In this document: piece by piece, positions 15,101-24,989 of the stretch
How positions within the stretch are numbered: position 1 is the first letter of the stretch
Layout: each line of letters starts with the position of its first letter
Origin: Reticulitermes speratus
Lineage: Eukaryota; Arthropoda; Insecta; Blattodea; Rhinotermitidae
Assembly (NCBI GenBank): GCA_021186555.1
Contig: JAJKFL010000010.1
Location: forward strand, 7,483,085 to 7,547,084
Reading direction: 5' to 3'
DNA: 64,000 bases
Notes under the pieces: model-generated
The model's input: only the letters and a program-made list of their open reading frames with translations
What the model was told of the DNA's origin: nothing
Databases searched by the model: none
Translations under genes and position numbers: made by a program

Positions 15101-18100
15101 TTTGAAGTTTTAATAAAATCAATTGTGAATGAGAAAAAAAATGTGTTGCATTACTTTCTGGGCGTACCTAGTACATTGTACACACAATTCCATAGGGTTT
15201 GGATAATGTTACATCACATTTGAATACACTTACACTTTGGATTTTATCCATCCTCCCATATTTAAAATAAGAATGAAATCACCATTTTGTGCACAGGAGC
15301 AGTCTCCATCCTCACCCAACAGAGACACAAAAAACACCTACTGGCTTTGGTCCGATAGGAAAAGCTACTCTAAACCTCTGGGCCTACTCTTGAAAGGCTG
15401 TTTTAGTTTCTATTCCAAACGTGGAAAAATGAACAATGTCTAGAAGTGGAGCAATTCCAAATATACTTGACACGCAGAACACCGAGGACCACTGACATAA
15501 TGAGAAATACTATCAGTAATAGAAAGTATTACTAACGGGCAGTCTGGTAAGCGGGGGTTTGCTGACATTCTTCCCAAGGTTGTCCTCTTGGAACTGTATC
15601 AGTTGAATGACCAACGCAGACAAGCCTTTGCTTGTAGGTGGATCTGTCTGCACATACTGAAATACAAATAACCGTTAATTACTGTAGTACAGCTGTGATA
15701 GTTAACCCTTTCTAGTCAACACTAGACATCACACTGCATTTGAATGGGCTGAACAATTACACAACCTTCTTGACACACAGATCTGCTACAAATCTTGCAC
15801 TTTGTGGGCTTCTTATCATCCTAGGCATCGAACACACTTTCTGAAGTTTGTTCATCAGCAACTTACACTAGCCAATGAACACTGGGAATTCTGGTCTTAC
15901 TGGGATGTGATGTAGCACTGCTGATAACTGGTCCTTGATGTTTCAAAGGGACATATCACATTCATCTTCTATGCTTCAGTGGTCCATAAAGATTAACATA
16001 TCCCTTGCATATTCAAGCATTCAGTGGTCCATAAAGATCCTTCATGGACTGTTGAAGCCTTGAGAATGAAAGTGATATGCTCCTCTGAAACATCAGGAAC
16101 CATTTACTCAGCACGGAACCATAACATTCCGGAACACCGCAACCCTAGATTACCCAATAGTGACAACCCCAAAACTTGTGTCAATTAAAACAGTTATACT
16201 CTACTAACACAGATCATTCTGAAACAAAGTAATCATCAGTCAGAAATTTTACATAAAGAGTTTTCAGAAAATCAAATTTGACTACATCAGTGGTTCCCAA
16301 ACAGTTTCCACAAAATACGCAGAAACCTCCTACAATGACAAATTCATACTTTACAGAATTTTGAGTAATAATATATCAATAGCAAGTTGCTGTACTTGAC
16401 TTCAAGCCCCTTCCATGGGAATAACCGCCCACAGCCCCCACTCTAAGCCATGCAGGTCTATACAAGCCTACAAGGCTGCAGGTGGCTTGTGGTTGATCAC
16501 ATCTCAGTTCCCGGTCAGTCGTAACATGTCGGAATGGCACAGCCAGACCAACAGCGGCATGACATCAAAGCTACTGCACTGTCTGGAAGGGCCATGCACA
16601 GAGCATTATTTGCATGTACCTGACTTCTGGTTCAAACTCTGCACCAAGAGTTGCATGTAGGGACAATGACAAGGATCCACTCAACTTCCAGTTCTGCGTT
16701 CCCTGTAGGGATCCACAAGTTGGGAATCACAATGAAAGCATGTGGCAGTATTACAAATACAGGATGGATCCCTCCTGATAAGACTGGAGTTTAATACATT
16801 TACAGGACCATAATAAAGAAGCATTCATCTTGGACTGCTAGACCCTGAAGATCAAGGCAGTGGACTCCTCTAAAATGTCAGTAAATATTTACCAGTTGAC
16901 ATGGAATAACGTCCCAGAAGACTTAAAGTTCATCAACACTGCTGTCAGAGCATCATAACTTGTGACAAAATCTCTGTTTAGCCAAGGCCCCAGGCAAAGA
17001 GAATGTGTAAGGCTGTTTCATTCCTAGTCTAGAACCAGTCACCATCAAGATCATTTACTAATCCTAACTTGAACAGGTAACAGTGTCCTGCAAGGCATCC
17101 TGTCACTTGTCTTGACTGGTTTCTATTAAACTGTAATAGTTCCCCAGTTCCCCCTAACAGATATTCTCCAAGATATTACTTTGCATGGCTTTGTCCAGGT
17201 GTGGACTTCCAGTGTTCTTTATGACTTCTGTTCAAGCACTGTGATAACACTGTGCCAGATAAATAAACCTGTGAGTTGGTAATGACATCAGCACTAGTAA
17301 ATAGAAGGTAGTGAAATAACATATGGCAACATATCTTTAAAAATGCACACTTCTGGGAGTATTACTTTTAGACAGTAGGATGTAAAAAAATATAAATGGT
17401 GGCTGTATGAAAATCTATGTTTAGTTTCAGGTTTTACAGCAGTAACTTACTGATCTACTTGAACTAAGCAAGTGAAATATGACACAAAAAAAGTGTCAAC
17501 ACACCCATGTATCACATATGAAACACTGCTTGGAATTACAAATATGGTGCCTGTGAACTCAGCAATACTGCTTACGAAGCAGAACACAAAACAAAAGTGT
17601 GGATTAATAAGCAAGGAATTTAAGGTGTACACCGGAAATTGGGCACTGAAGTTATGTTCTGATATCTTTTCTTTTTACTGGGCTCCTGCAGCCCTGGTCC
17701 TCCTTTTTTATAACACAACGATAACATGAAACTAATTAATGGTACATGATTTGAGGTTCTCACAGTGATGTTGCTGATTATTCACGTCTTCTGGAATGTC
17801 ATGTTGTGTCACTGGGTGAGTGGTTCCCAATATTTTGAAGGAATGTAGTGCTGTCATCTTCAAAGGTCACGCAGTCCAAGAACAATGGTAATACAAAAAT
17901 GAGATCAATTTAAGTTAAAGAAATACAAAGGTATCTGATACAAAATTAAGATATGGTATGATAATGAGCATATGCAGGTAGATCACAGTGCCACACAGCC
18001 TAAGGCAGGCCAGCTCAATCTTCTGCATGGTGTGGGAAACTTCAGCAAAATCTGGTCTGCATGCGGGCAACATGAAATTCAATCCACCGAATGAAGAATG

Positions 18101-19996
18101 AATATGTATACATATAATTATATGTATAATTGTACTTACATATTTTTCTATGCATCATGTGCAATAAAAAATATGCTGATAATAAAGGAAAAGCTTCATT
18201 AAAAAGTGCAATCCATGACCTATGCTAGGGTGTCACTTTTAGCTCACTTTTACAAAATGAGTTAGTAATGTATGTCTCCATAAACAAGCAGATCATATTT
18301 TTTAAAACTACTTCAACATTCTATCTCAACTTTGCCAGGGAAAGGTTTACAAGAAATTTTCTCATTTCAAATGTCTCTACAGGCAACATACCATTGCATC
18401 ACCAGCAACATGTTGCCAGCAGGCTACATGTTAAGTCGGCCTAGTCTAAGACATGTATCGTCCTTTACCACACAATCAACAGAATCATGGGTTGAATCAC
18501 ACTCAACACATGGATTATGACTGCAGTTTTTCTGTGTTTGTGTTCTCCTGTGTAGCAGAAGCCTTGCAGCAGCCTGACCCCCACCCAAGAAATCCTACAA
18601 AATGTCTAATCAATTTTGAAACCCATAAAATAGGAGGCCACATTGGCCTGTATGCACCAATACATGGATGGTAACATGAACATAACTTTTAAAAGTAATT
18701 AAGGTAACACAGAATACCATAAAGTTACTAAAAGAAAACGAAAAAGGGTGAAACTTCAATGAAAGTTTGTTTTTTTAATATAAGTTCCAACTTCATTGCT
18801 CATTTTCTGATTGAAAATCAAATGCATCCATCATTGACCAATTACTTCTAAAGCATGCCTTTGCAAATATCCAACAACAGTGAAGTTTTTCCAAAAATTA
18901 TAAATTTTACTAGTTTTCAAACACAAGGAATACAGTTTCCTTCTCTTTTGGTAACATTCATAAAGCACTAAAAGCATTCAGGATGTACTGCTCTCAATTC
19001 CAACAACAGAACTCTAATATGCAATTAACAATGTGCTTGTTAGGTGTGACATGTGTCTGCAAGGAAACCATTTCCAGCACATTCTTAGAATATGGTAAGT
19101 AAAAACACAAATCAACTACAATACATATAACTAATGCTCTCCAGCACCTTATTTAAATATGGTGAGTAAAAAGATAATTTTAGCTGCAATACATTGAAGT
19201 AAAATGACGGGACCCTGACTTATGGCAAACTGGAATACCAGCAGGAGGTGACAAATGATACGGGTCAGCTAAAATAATGACCCTGTACATACATACACAC
19301 CCAGAACTCATTATCCACTATTTCACTTATTTGCAATCAAGCACCCAACAACACATTATCACACATTTTCTTCGCATGGTTAACCTGTGGCATCAACAAC
19401 ATGCACTGCCTTCCTGAGATTATTATGTCCTTAGGTGAAACATCCCCGTTGTACTTCATCAAATATATATATATAATATCCCATCCAAAAACTTATAAGT
19501 TCTTGTACAGCTCTTGATATTTAATAGAGTTGATGGTGGCTTAATTGATAAGCCGCATCTAGTAACCTGCAAGTTTGTAAATTTCATTGCACATGACGGT
19601 GGTTTGAAATATATATATATATACTAGTATGTCCCATGAATGGGGGCACGCGGTGGCGCAGTTTATTGAGGCACTGCGCTACAAGCTGGAAGGTCGCAGG
19701 TTTGATTCCCGATGGTGTCAATTGAATTTTTCATTGACATAATCCTTTCAGTCGCACTATGGCCCTGGGTCGACTCAGCCTCTAACAGAAATGAGTGCCA
19801 GGAATATTTCCTGTGGGGTAAAGGCAGTCGGTGCATAGAGCTGACAACCTTACCACCTTCATGTGGTGACTGTCTAGAAATCTGGGAGCCTCAACCTCCT
19901 GGAACCCTAAGAGCCTGTCCAGGCCTGTAATGGGATTGCTTTTTATGTCCCATGAATATGCTACCATTTTAACCAGTATTATGAATAAAATATACT

Positions 19997-20032
<36 letters not shown>

Positions 20033-21638
20033 GAATGGTGCTACATCCCTGGGTGGGACTTGACCTCCTCAATAAGCTTCCGCCACTCCTCTCTTGACTG
20101 TACATTAAGTCTCCAATTTCTACATCCAACCCGTGTGACATCCTCCTCTAGCTCGTCACACCATGTCAACTTTGGTCTGCCTCTTTTTCTATCTCCAATT
20201 CCTCCCGATTTAGTATAAAGGACTTTCCTTGCAGAGTCACTTTCATCCATCCTCATCACGTGTCCAGCCCATCTGAGTCTACTAAGCTTAATAAATTTCA
20301 CAACATCATGTTAGTCATAGAGCTTATATATTTCAGACTTTTTGCACCTCCTCCAACACCCATTTTCAAGTACTGTACTTATATATTACGCTGGGTTAAA
20401 ATCCCCTGTATAAAACACACAGAGTATTTATTGGAAAATAAAACCTTCAGGTTTCTGTTCTCAGATATGATACTGTGTCACGAGGTAATTGGTTCCTAAC
20501 ATTTTGAGACAATGTAATGGTCTCACCTTCAAGGATCAAAATGTTCAAAAATTCTTGAAATTACTAAGTAAAGTGGCATCATATGCCAGAACAGAACCCT
20601 TACCCATAATACTACAAAAACCCAAAATCTCAAATGTGACCTTATTCACAACAGTCACTAATCACAGTCATCTCAGGAATGTATACCTCATGAATACAAA
20701 GGGGTAGGTGTAAATAAAACCATAACAATGTATGAATAACAATTATAACATTGTTTATAAAAACATAACACTTACAGCTTCATATACCTTCATGGTGTGG
20801 GCAGTGAAGACTTTACTTTTACCTACAGCGTTGTAGTAATACATGACTTAATGTTTGTTAAAATACTAAACTAAATTCAGGATGCTACCACTCACCAAAG
20901 TATGACAATCCCTGCAGTAGGTATGGAAACAATTACACATGTAGCTGACAATTAGACTTTGTATCTTCCGAGTACTCATCCACAAAGCAATTTCACCTTC
21001 TACGTTATAAGCAGAGTCAATTTAGAACCATGAGCAAAAGAAATCACGGTTACATTAGCTATACTTGTCTATGAAAAGTCTGACTACACAAAGGAAAGAT
21101 TCTGAACTACACTGTGTCTCGGTGTAAGAGTGTCTATCAAATTTTCTACATCAAAGAAATGGTGGAAGACCTACACACTACAATGGCATTCTTTATAGGA
21201 GACAACACATCTGCAGATCATTCTTGTATCGTTGTTACGTATACGTCAACCGGTTCTATCACACATTACAGGATAACTGCTCCTTACTGAATGACATCAA
21301 TTTCAAACACAATCGCGGCTTATCTTCCGAAGACCAACTACTTTGAAATATTCTATTTCAATACACATAACCTAATCCCACTATTCCACGTGCATAAGCT
21401 AAACACTTACACATTTCACAAATGTAAACATCATTAACACAATCACATAACTTAACCTATTCTTCATTCATGTCAACCACCCAGCAACGGCCGGCGAAAA
21501 AGATTGGCCTCTTGAACTTACCTTTTTACAGTTTTTCTGCAGCCATGACTTTATTGCATCGAATAAAGATATTGTCTCTGGAGATTCAAAGAACTTTGTA
21601 TTAGGCCCTCCATCCTTTTTGGGCGCTAAGGACATCAT
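1..21638 (-). CDS. mor: Moira/SMARCC (BAF155/BAF170-type) SWI/SNF core subunit, 11 exons, 3' part outside window
   Basis: Scaffold subunit of the nuclear SWI/SNF (BAP/BAF) chromatin remodeller; by family knowledge it holds the ATPase and other core subunits together. CDS join (minus strand): 21638-21522, 15656-15537, 12153-12049, 11961-11793, 9140-8941, 8852-8754, 6015-5903, 4007-3880, 2936-2812, 2328-2002, 172-1. This gives 1675 nt, 558 residues plus one base. Every intron is GT-AG and phases match. Residues 1 to about 305 form the SMARCC N-terminal module ([46 protein letters not shown]). A basic linker ([12 protein letters not shown]) follows, then an acidic stretch ([12 protein letters not shown]). 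SWIRM follows ([47 protein letters not shown]), then a proline-rich segment. The SANT domain and leucine zipper expected in the family lie beyond position 1. The first of two adjacent ATGs (21638, 21635) is used; either could initiate. Homology is recognised from memory, not by search. Confidence 0.95.
1460..1952 (+). repeat. Copy 1 of ~490-bp TIR element (AGGCGCGTTCGC family), eroded, in mor intron 10
   Basis: Shares long similarity with 33169-33657, 48342-48834 and 63206-63697. Landmarks are the AAGCAATAAGTAT start, TTCCACATTATCTCATAAACGGCA, the GTGGGAGCCGAGTTGTTCCATG segment and a terminal CAGACAGACATGA run ending near CGCCTAAAAA. The left terminus is badly degraded here. No coding capacity. 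Confidence 0.75.
2002..2328 (-). CDS. mor: mor exon 10 (SWIRM domain)
   Basis: 109 codons, phase 0 at both ends, holding nearly the whole SWIRM domain. It includes [73 protein letters not shown] and EQWGLINYQ. In this family SWIRM contributes to contacts with other BAF core subunits and nucleic acid. Confidence 0.97.
2429..2714 (-). repeat. SINE family B, full length, in mor intron 9
   Basis: tRNA-derived SINE in reverse orientation: a tRNA-like head at the high-coordinate end (box A-like region near 2685-2710, box B-like GGGGATCAAATCC at 2650-2665) and a conserved body to about 2440. It is flanked by a 12-bp target-site duplication, AGGACTACACAT, at 2417-2428 and 2715-2726. Confidence 0.88.
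2812..2936 (-). CDS. mor: mor exon 9
   Basis: 125 nt encoding a Lys/Asp/Glu-rich linker ([19 protein letters not shown]) that corresponds to the SMARCC segment just before SWIRM. The acceptor is TTGTAAG and the donor GTACAG. Confidence 0.9.
3020..3720. repeat. Eroded hammerhead-type foldback arms in mor intron 8
   Basis: 3040-3135 resembles the TTCTGGGATRTNAC...CATCTT...AAG arms seen at 17.8, 20.5 and 41 kb. At 3590-3720 there is a partial inverted repeat with a CTGATGA at 3658 followed by a stem-like AAGAACAGAGATGCTTCT, but the GAAA box is mutated. Probably a decayed member of the foldback group. Confidence 0.45.
3880..4007 (-). CDS. mor: mor exon 8 (acidic linker)
   Basis: 128 nt. It completes a split Ser codon, then encodes a [14 protein letters not shown] stretch, the acidic [18 protein letters not shown] motif seen in SMARCC proteins, and ends inside a Gly codon. 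Confidence 0.93.
4864..5073 (-). repeat. SINE family B, 5'-truncated, in mor intron 7
   Basis: Body and tail only, with no tRNA-like head. The tail is the repeated AAAGGTAAAGGTAAAG at the low-coordinate end. It is flanked by an 11-bp duplication TAGTAAGATAT at 4853-4863 and 5074-5084, as expected for a LINE-type 5'-truncated insertion. Confidence 0.8.
5095..5240. repeat. Eroded foldback arms with degenerate hammerhead-like cores
   Basis: ACAGGCTAGATGTTTCAGCTC at 5138 and the reverse complement of 5199-5235 form an imperfect inverted repeat. ATGATGATGGC followed by a GAAAC box can be read on the minus strand, but the CUGANGA core is damaged. Likely a dead copy of the ribozyme-bearing family. 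Confidence 0.4.
5903..6015 (-). CDS. mor: mor exon 7 (basic linker)
   Basis: 37 codons plus two bases. It begins [10 protein letters not shown] and continues into a strongly basic run ([20 protein letters not shown]) that could serve as a nuclear localisation signal. That role is inferred from composition. Confidence 0.92.
6982..7402 (-). pseudogene. RTE/BovB-like LINE 3' end, first segment, truncated
   Basis: Minus-strand ORF (7399-6998) reads [40 protein letters not shown] and [20 protein letters not shown], the C-terminal region of a non-LTR retrotransposon polyprotein. The 3' end runs into a TTAG-type simple-repeat tail (6982-7010). The upstream part continues at 8324, beyond an inserted pogo-like element. 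Exact clade assignment needs a search. Confidence 0.85.
7405..8321 (+). mobile_element. pogo-like (Tc1/mariner) element, internally deleted, 917 bp
   Basis: Terminal inverted repeats starting CCGTATATTCTCGAATCTAA at both ends, flanked by TA duplications (7403-7404, 8322-8323). The subterminal motif CGAATCTAATCCGCAC is repeated several times near each end and may be the transposase binding site. It is inserted in the reverse-transcriptase frame of a LINE fragment. Confidence 0.9.
7722..8000 (+). pseudogene. pogo-like transposase, N-terminal DNA-binding remnant
   Basis: 92 codons from ATG 7722. [20 protein letters not shown] and [20 protein letters not shown] form a Psq/CENP-B-type helix-turn-helix. 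After the TGA, a shifted frame continues [15 protein letters not shown] and then MSDDGESDE stop (8024-8090). The second DNA-binding half and a C-terminal tail are thus present while the DDE catalytic core is deleted. Non-autonomous. Confidence 0.8.
8324..8385 (-). pseudogene. RTE-like LINE fragment, second segment (upstream of pogo insertion)
   Basis: Minus strand reads [19 protein letters not shown], which directly precedes the ILPVVLY segment in relatives (compare the same motif at 11100-11170). This places the pogo-like element inside a pre-existing LINE. Confidence 0.75.
8754..8852 (-). CDS. mor: mor exon 6
   Basis: 33 codons, phase 0. It reads [20 protein letters not shown] then [13 protein letters not shown], the end of the N-terminal module. 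It is followed by an intron of about 2.7 kb holding a LINE fragment split by a pogo-like element. Confidence 0.94.
8941..9140 (-). CDS. mor: mor exon 5
   Basis: Two bases complete the split Asp codon, then 66 codons. It contains [20 protein letters not shown] and the conserved [20 protein letters not shown], the chromo-like part of the SMARCC N-terminal module. The intron to exon 6 is 88 bp. Confidence 0.95.
9364..9834. mobile_element. Tigger/pogo-like MITE, 471 bp, in mor intron 4
   Basis: TIRs CAGTGGAACCTCGAACTTCG and its complement GTTCGAAGTTCGAGGGTCCACTG, flanked by TA on both sides (9362-9363, 9835-9836). Subterminal repeats of GTTCGACTTTCGAGTT. No ORF. Confidence 0.88.
10734..11190 (+). 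pseudogene. RTE/BovB-like LINE reverse transcriptase fragment
   Basis: Two frames joined by a frameshift near 10960 read [20 protein letters not shown], then [20 protein letters not shown] and [17 protein letters not shown]. The catalytic YADD box is YANY, so the enzyme is dead. Same family as the minus-strand fragment at 6982-8385, opposite orientation. Confidence 0.8.
11793..11961 (-). CDS. mor: mor exon 4
   Basis: 56 codons plus one base, acceptor TTGTAG, donor GTTTGT. It contains [20 protein letters not shown], with conserved MDRNVEMFM, and then a lysine-rich helix. Confidence 0.95.
12049..12153 (-). CDS. mor: mor exon 3
   Basis: 35 codons, phase 0 at both ends. It contains [20 protein letters not shown] and [13 protein letters not shown], a hallmark of SMARCC proteins. 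It is separated from the next exon by an intron of only 87 bp. Confidence 0.95.
12850..13990 (+). pseudogene. LINE 3' end with RNase H domain and C-terminal zinc knuckle, frameshifted
   Basis: 12918-13394 reads [50 protein letters not shown] and [20 protein letters not shown], a retroelement RNase H with D-E-D-type residues. A shifted frame continues [20 protein letters not shown] and [17 protein letters not shown], a Cys/His cluster typical of I/LOA/Jockey-like LINE C-termini. Several frameshifts. Family assignment is from memory. Confidence 0.82.
14233..15171 (+). mobile_element. mariner element, internally deleted, 939 bp, in mor intron 2
   Basis: TIRs of about 41 bp beginning CTAGGTGCGCCCAGAAAGTA and CTAGGTACGCCCAGAAAGTA, flanked by TA (14231-14232, 15172-15173). 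Very similar TIR arms (two differences) suggest moderately recent movement. Confidence 0.93.
14393..15062 (+). pseudogene. mariner transposase with internal deletion
   Basis: The first frame from ATG 14393 gives the N-terminal paired-type DNA-binding domain ([40 protein letters not shown]) up to about 14640. The second frame (14649-15062) resumes at [18 protein letters not shown] and carries [10 protein letters not shown] and, about 34 residues later, [14 protein letters not shown], the last two aspartates of the mariner DD34D triad. The first catalytic Asp lies in the deleted middle. Confidence 0.88.
15537..15656 (-). CDS. mor: mor exon 2
   Basis: 40 codons, phase 0 at both ends. It reads [20 protein letters not shown] and then [20 protein letters not shown], matching the SMARCC N-terminal module. 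The acceptor is TTTCAG and the donor GTTAGT is slightly weak. Confidence 0.93.
15657..18005. other. mor intron 1, distal part; no gene recognised
   Basis: No convincing coding segment. 17745-17890 resembles eroded foldback arms (TTCTGGAATGTCATGTTG ... CATCTTCAAAGG). The rest shows nothing I can name. Confidence 0.4.
18006..18443. mobile_element. hAT-type MITE copy 1, in mor intron 1
   Basis: Homologous to 23396-23796 and to the interrupted copy from about 26060. Ends CAGGCCAGCTCAA and its degenerate complement, with an imperfect 8-bp duplication (GCCTAAGG / GTCTAAGA). Internal landmark: ATGCATCATGTGCAATAAAA. Confidence 0.72.
18444..19641. other. mor intron 1, no gene recognised
   Basis: AT-rich sequence with short TA-dinucleotide runs near 19468-19485 and 19608-19624. 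No supported coding or RNA gene. Confidence 0.4.
19642..19943 (+). repeat. SINE family A, full length, in mor intron 1
   Basis: tRNA-like head GGGGGCACGCGGTGGCGCAG with box B-like GGTTTGATTCCCG near 19700, then a conserved body ending AATGGGATTGCTTTT. Flanked by a perfect 14-bp duplication TATGTCCCATGAAT (19628-19641, 19944-19957), so a fairly young insertion. Confidence 0.92.
20002..20031 (+). repeat. (ATT)n microsatellite
   Basis: Uninterrupted ATT/TTA trinucleotide run next to the LINE fragment at 20040; possibly the simple tail of that or a neighbouring insertion. Confidence 0.85.
20040..20301 (-). pseudogene. LINE ORF C-terminal fragment
   Basis: Minus-strand frame reads [40 protein letters not shown] and [20 protein letters not shown], the 3' end of a non-LTR retrotransposon of the RWAGHV type. 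A different lineage from the fragment at 7 kb. Confidence 0.75.
20302..21521. other. mor intron 1, proximal part; no gene recognised
   Basis: 20455-20545 contains another eroded foldback-like arm (GATATGATACTGTGTCACGA ... TCACCTTCAAGG). Nothing else is identifiable. Confidence 0.35.
21522..21638 (-). CDS. mor: mor exon 1 (coding part)
   Basis: 39 codons beginning [20 protein letters not shown] and ending in WLQKNCKK, the conserved start of insect Moira/SMARCC proteins. It ends in AAG followed by GTAAGT. The transcription start and 5'UTR are not identifiable by eye. The intron that follows is nearly 5.9 kb and is the largest in the gene. Confidence 0.95.
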
Positions 21639-22490
21639 CTTTATGCCTTTCTATGTGACGCTCTAACACCGATTGTAGCAAATTACAGTACAAACACTAA
21701 CAACACTTGCGCAAGAACATGTGGTGCGATCTATTGGTAAAAGCTACACTCAGTGAAATGTCCGTAAACTCACAGCAATCCGGATCAGTGCTACCACAGA
21801 AGAAAACTCCCTTACTATGGAGACATTTCTATTGTCTTTTACCATAACAAATATTGCAACATCTTCACCAAACTGTCCCGTCGACAGAAGTGGTTCTATA
21901 CTCACGAGTTAGGTTGTTACTGACAACTGTATAACATAAATGATAAAAGAAAAATACTTCGATACCATCTTAGCATTAATGCAGCAAATTGAACCCTGCA
22001 CACTAAAATAGAATGAGGCACCTACACGCACGCACACACAAAACGGTAAATTTATGCATTTCATTTTGTCCCAGGAATAGGAAGAAGAAATTAATAATTA
22101 CACTGTAATATGCTCGCAAATATATTGTGCCGTTGATACATGTTTTAATTTTAACAAATTTTACTATTTCCACATAAATGTCACTGCATGTTTTCCATAC
22201 GAGTCGCTCACGTCCATTTAGCGCAGATGTTAATACTGCGTGGAGCTATGCCTCCAGCTCCCATGCCTTATGCGAATTGTGCTAATTCGACTACATGGAC
22301 AATGTCACACTTTAACTTCACCTAAATATTTATATGACGAGAAGAATATTATGCATTCTTGATTCCATACACGTGGGCAAAATACGTGTAAGTGAAAAAG
22401 ACTGACTCTCCAACTCATTCTCATGAGTATGTTGCCACTGAGTTTGACACCCACACATTGGCGTTGCTGCGTTTTTAGTCGCCCGGGACG
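21639..22490. promoter_or_regulatory. 5' flank of mor; probable promoter region, no defined elements
   Basis: Sequence directly upstream of the mor start codon. It must hold the 5'UTR and promoter unless an untranslated upstream exon exists. I see no TATA box or initiator that I can defend. Confidence 0.35.
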
Positions 22491-23110
22491 AGTAATCGCA
22501 GTTACCTCTCAGTTACCTCATTTTAGTCATATTAATAAATTACCCTGTTTTTCATTGCTTGACAGATTAAAATGTTGTCTTCTCCCCCCATGACACCTAA
22601 ATGTCATTAAGTGTCCCAGTATTTTGGTTTAAAAAATGGAAACACACAAATATGCGATTATGAAGAGCACAAGGACAATATTACCTTCACCTTTTTTGTC
22701 AGTTCACTATACGAAACCCAGAAAGAATATTATCAAGTTTATTAAGAACACTTCATTTTATGAAAAATTAATACCGTACAAAAATACAGACTTCATTAAG
22801 ATTTACACCCATTATTTGAAATACTTTCCATACTGGGGATACTATGGAAGATACAAAGAAAAAACCTTCATATCCTATGTAGTGTATTGTAATTAACCTT
22901 GAAAAACAGGGTCTGCATTGCAGTAAATGAACATCAGGGCCATTGAGCTACACTAAATCACAGAAAATGCACTTGGAAAATATGTGTACACCAAACCGGA
23001 GTAGACATTCTAACATGTGCATGAGAACGTTCACTGAAACATCTGGACTAAAAACTAGAATTTATGTATTTAATAACAAAAGACTTTTGTGGTAGATGAG
23101 TGGCTTTATT
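22490..23110. repeat. Copy 1 of ~600-bp duplicated segment
   Basis: Diverged homology to 24330-24960: shared CACAAGGACAAT ... TTACCTT ... TTTTTTGTCAGTTCACTATA, then CACTAAATCACAGAAAATGC and ACTTGGAAAATATGTGTACA. The 86-codon frame in this copy (22636-22896) is broken in the other, so I do not call it a gene. Confidence 0.75.
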
Positions 23111-23395
23111 CAGTGAGTAGACTTATTTTTGTCATCTTACCCATTTCAGAAAATAGCAGACCGCCTGTAGACACAGAAATTACTGTGGCTGGGTGATGGT
23201 GGTTGTATTGGAATAATACAACCACTTTTAACAGAAACAAGATTCCTGGAAACTGTCTGTTTACTGCACAACAGCTGGAAAGTAAAGGCATAGTTTCAAT
23301 ATCATATTTCTTAAGGTTTATACAGATTCTTGGGGACCTTCACAACACCTGCACACCAAAGTACAATAAATGAGTAAATGAGTAATATACCAACA

Positions 23396-23796
23396 CAGGC
23401 CTGCTCAACCTTTTATGTGTTGCATGCAACTTTGGCAAAATTTCATACGCATGCAAGCAATATGAAATATAATACACAGAGTGAAGAATTTTCCTATGTA
23501 TTTGTCCATACATCATGTGCAATAAAAATATATTCATAATAACAGAAAAAATTTATCAAGAAATACAATTCGTAACCTAGGCTAGGGTGTCACTACTTCT
23601 AGCACTTCTTTTCTACAAGATGAACTGATAAACTAATGTGTGTCTCCATTAACAGACAGCTCACAAGTTTTCAAAATTACTTTGGCATTCTATCTCAACT
23701 GTGCCAGGGAAAGGATTAAAAGACATTCACAATTCAAAATTATCCTTGGGCAACATGACACTGTGATGCCCGCGAGCTACAGCTTGAGCGCGCCTG
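23396..23796. mobile_element. hAT-type MITE copy 2, 401 bp
   Basis: Ends CAGGCCTGCTCAAC and its near-complement, flanked by an 8-bp duplication TACCAACA / TACTAACA (23388-23395, 23797-23804), diagnostic of hAT transposition. No ORF. Confidence 0.85.
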
Positions 23797-24329
23797 TACT
23801 AACATATTTCAGATTGTTGTATTCAGCATCATACACTTCTAAGAAATATATTGTCTGCATAATTTAGAAGAATGATATCAATTAACTTTCATGCTACATA
23901 TCCATCACAGAATAATGCTACAGTTTACTATTCCTATACAAATAGTCTCAATAAACCACACGTCAAAGAATTTTTATTTACACGTTGCGCTTAGAAGACA
24001 GCTACCCGCATCGGAGGATGTAGTATGAGAAATGCTAACAGATGGCAGGACGATTTAGTAGGAGAAATGTGGTACAGATGGCAGCAGGCATTAATGGTTC
24101 AGCTGGCAGCGGGACGTAGCGCAGACGCCTGCAAGGGCAGCGCGGAACCATAGTTGTGGTTCATGTCATGGTGTAATTAATTTGTGCTAGTTTTGTAACT
24201 GGCCTTTGCACTGTTAAGATCGCACTCTGATAAATAAAAACTGAATAATAGTAATAATAATAAAGTATTGATAACAAATTATTATTTTTAATATTGTTTC
24301 ATTTTCTGTATCTGTCAGTAACATTTTTG

Positions 24330-24960
24330 TTTTCTGAGTTCCGTCATTTTAGTACTGATAAGTTAGTCTGCTTTTGCATTGTGTGACAGGTTAAAAATCT
24401 CGTCCTCTGCCCCCTCCCTCCAACTGCGTGTTTTAAGTGTCCAGGTTCTGGTTTTTAGAAAATGTAATCCCTACCAGTATGCCATCGTGAAGTGCACAAG
24501 GACAATTTTACCTTGACCTTTTTTGTCAGTTCACTATATCAAACCATTAAGTTTATCAAAGACAGTTCATTGTAAGAAAGATTAACACCGAGTATAAATA
24601 CAGACCTCGTTAAGATTTGCATCCATTATTTGAAACACTTTACCATACTGTGGATACTATGGAAAATACAAGTAAAAATATTTCTTATGGTAGGTAGTGT
24701 AGTGTAATTAATCGTGCACAAATTGGGTCTGCATATGAAGTAAATGAATATCAAGTCCAATGAGCTACACTAAATCACAGAAAATGCACTTGGAAAATAT
24801 GTGTACACCAAACTGGAGTATAAGTTCTAACATATGCACGAGAATCTGGCGTAAAGACTAGAATTCATGTACTGGATAACAAAAGACATATATTACAGGT
24901 GAATGAACCAGTAAGTGGTGAGACTTTATTCAGTGGGTAGAGTTATTTTTAGGCTAATTT
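24330..24960. repeat. Copy 2 of ~600-bp duplicated segment
   Basis: Diverged second copy of 22490-23110 in the same orientation. It is immediately followed by a foldback-type arm at 24960-25060. Confidence 0.75.
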
Positions 24961-24989
24961 CATGTTTGACACAGACGGCGGACTGGATT

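Noticed and set aside
16415-16660. 81-codon frame in mor intron 1
   Set aside because: No match to SMARCC, no splice sites in phase with flanking mor exons, and exon 1 joins exon 2 cleanly without it.
22636-22896. 86-codon open frame
   Set aside because: The homologous copy near 24475-24690 is broken by indels, so there is no sign of protein conservation.
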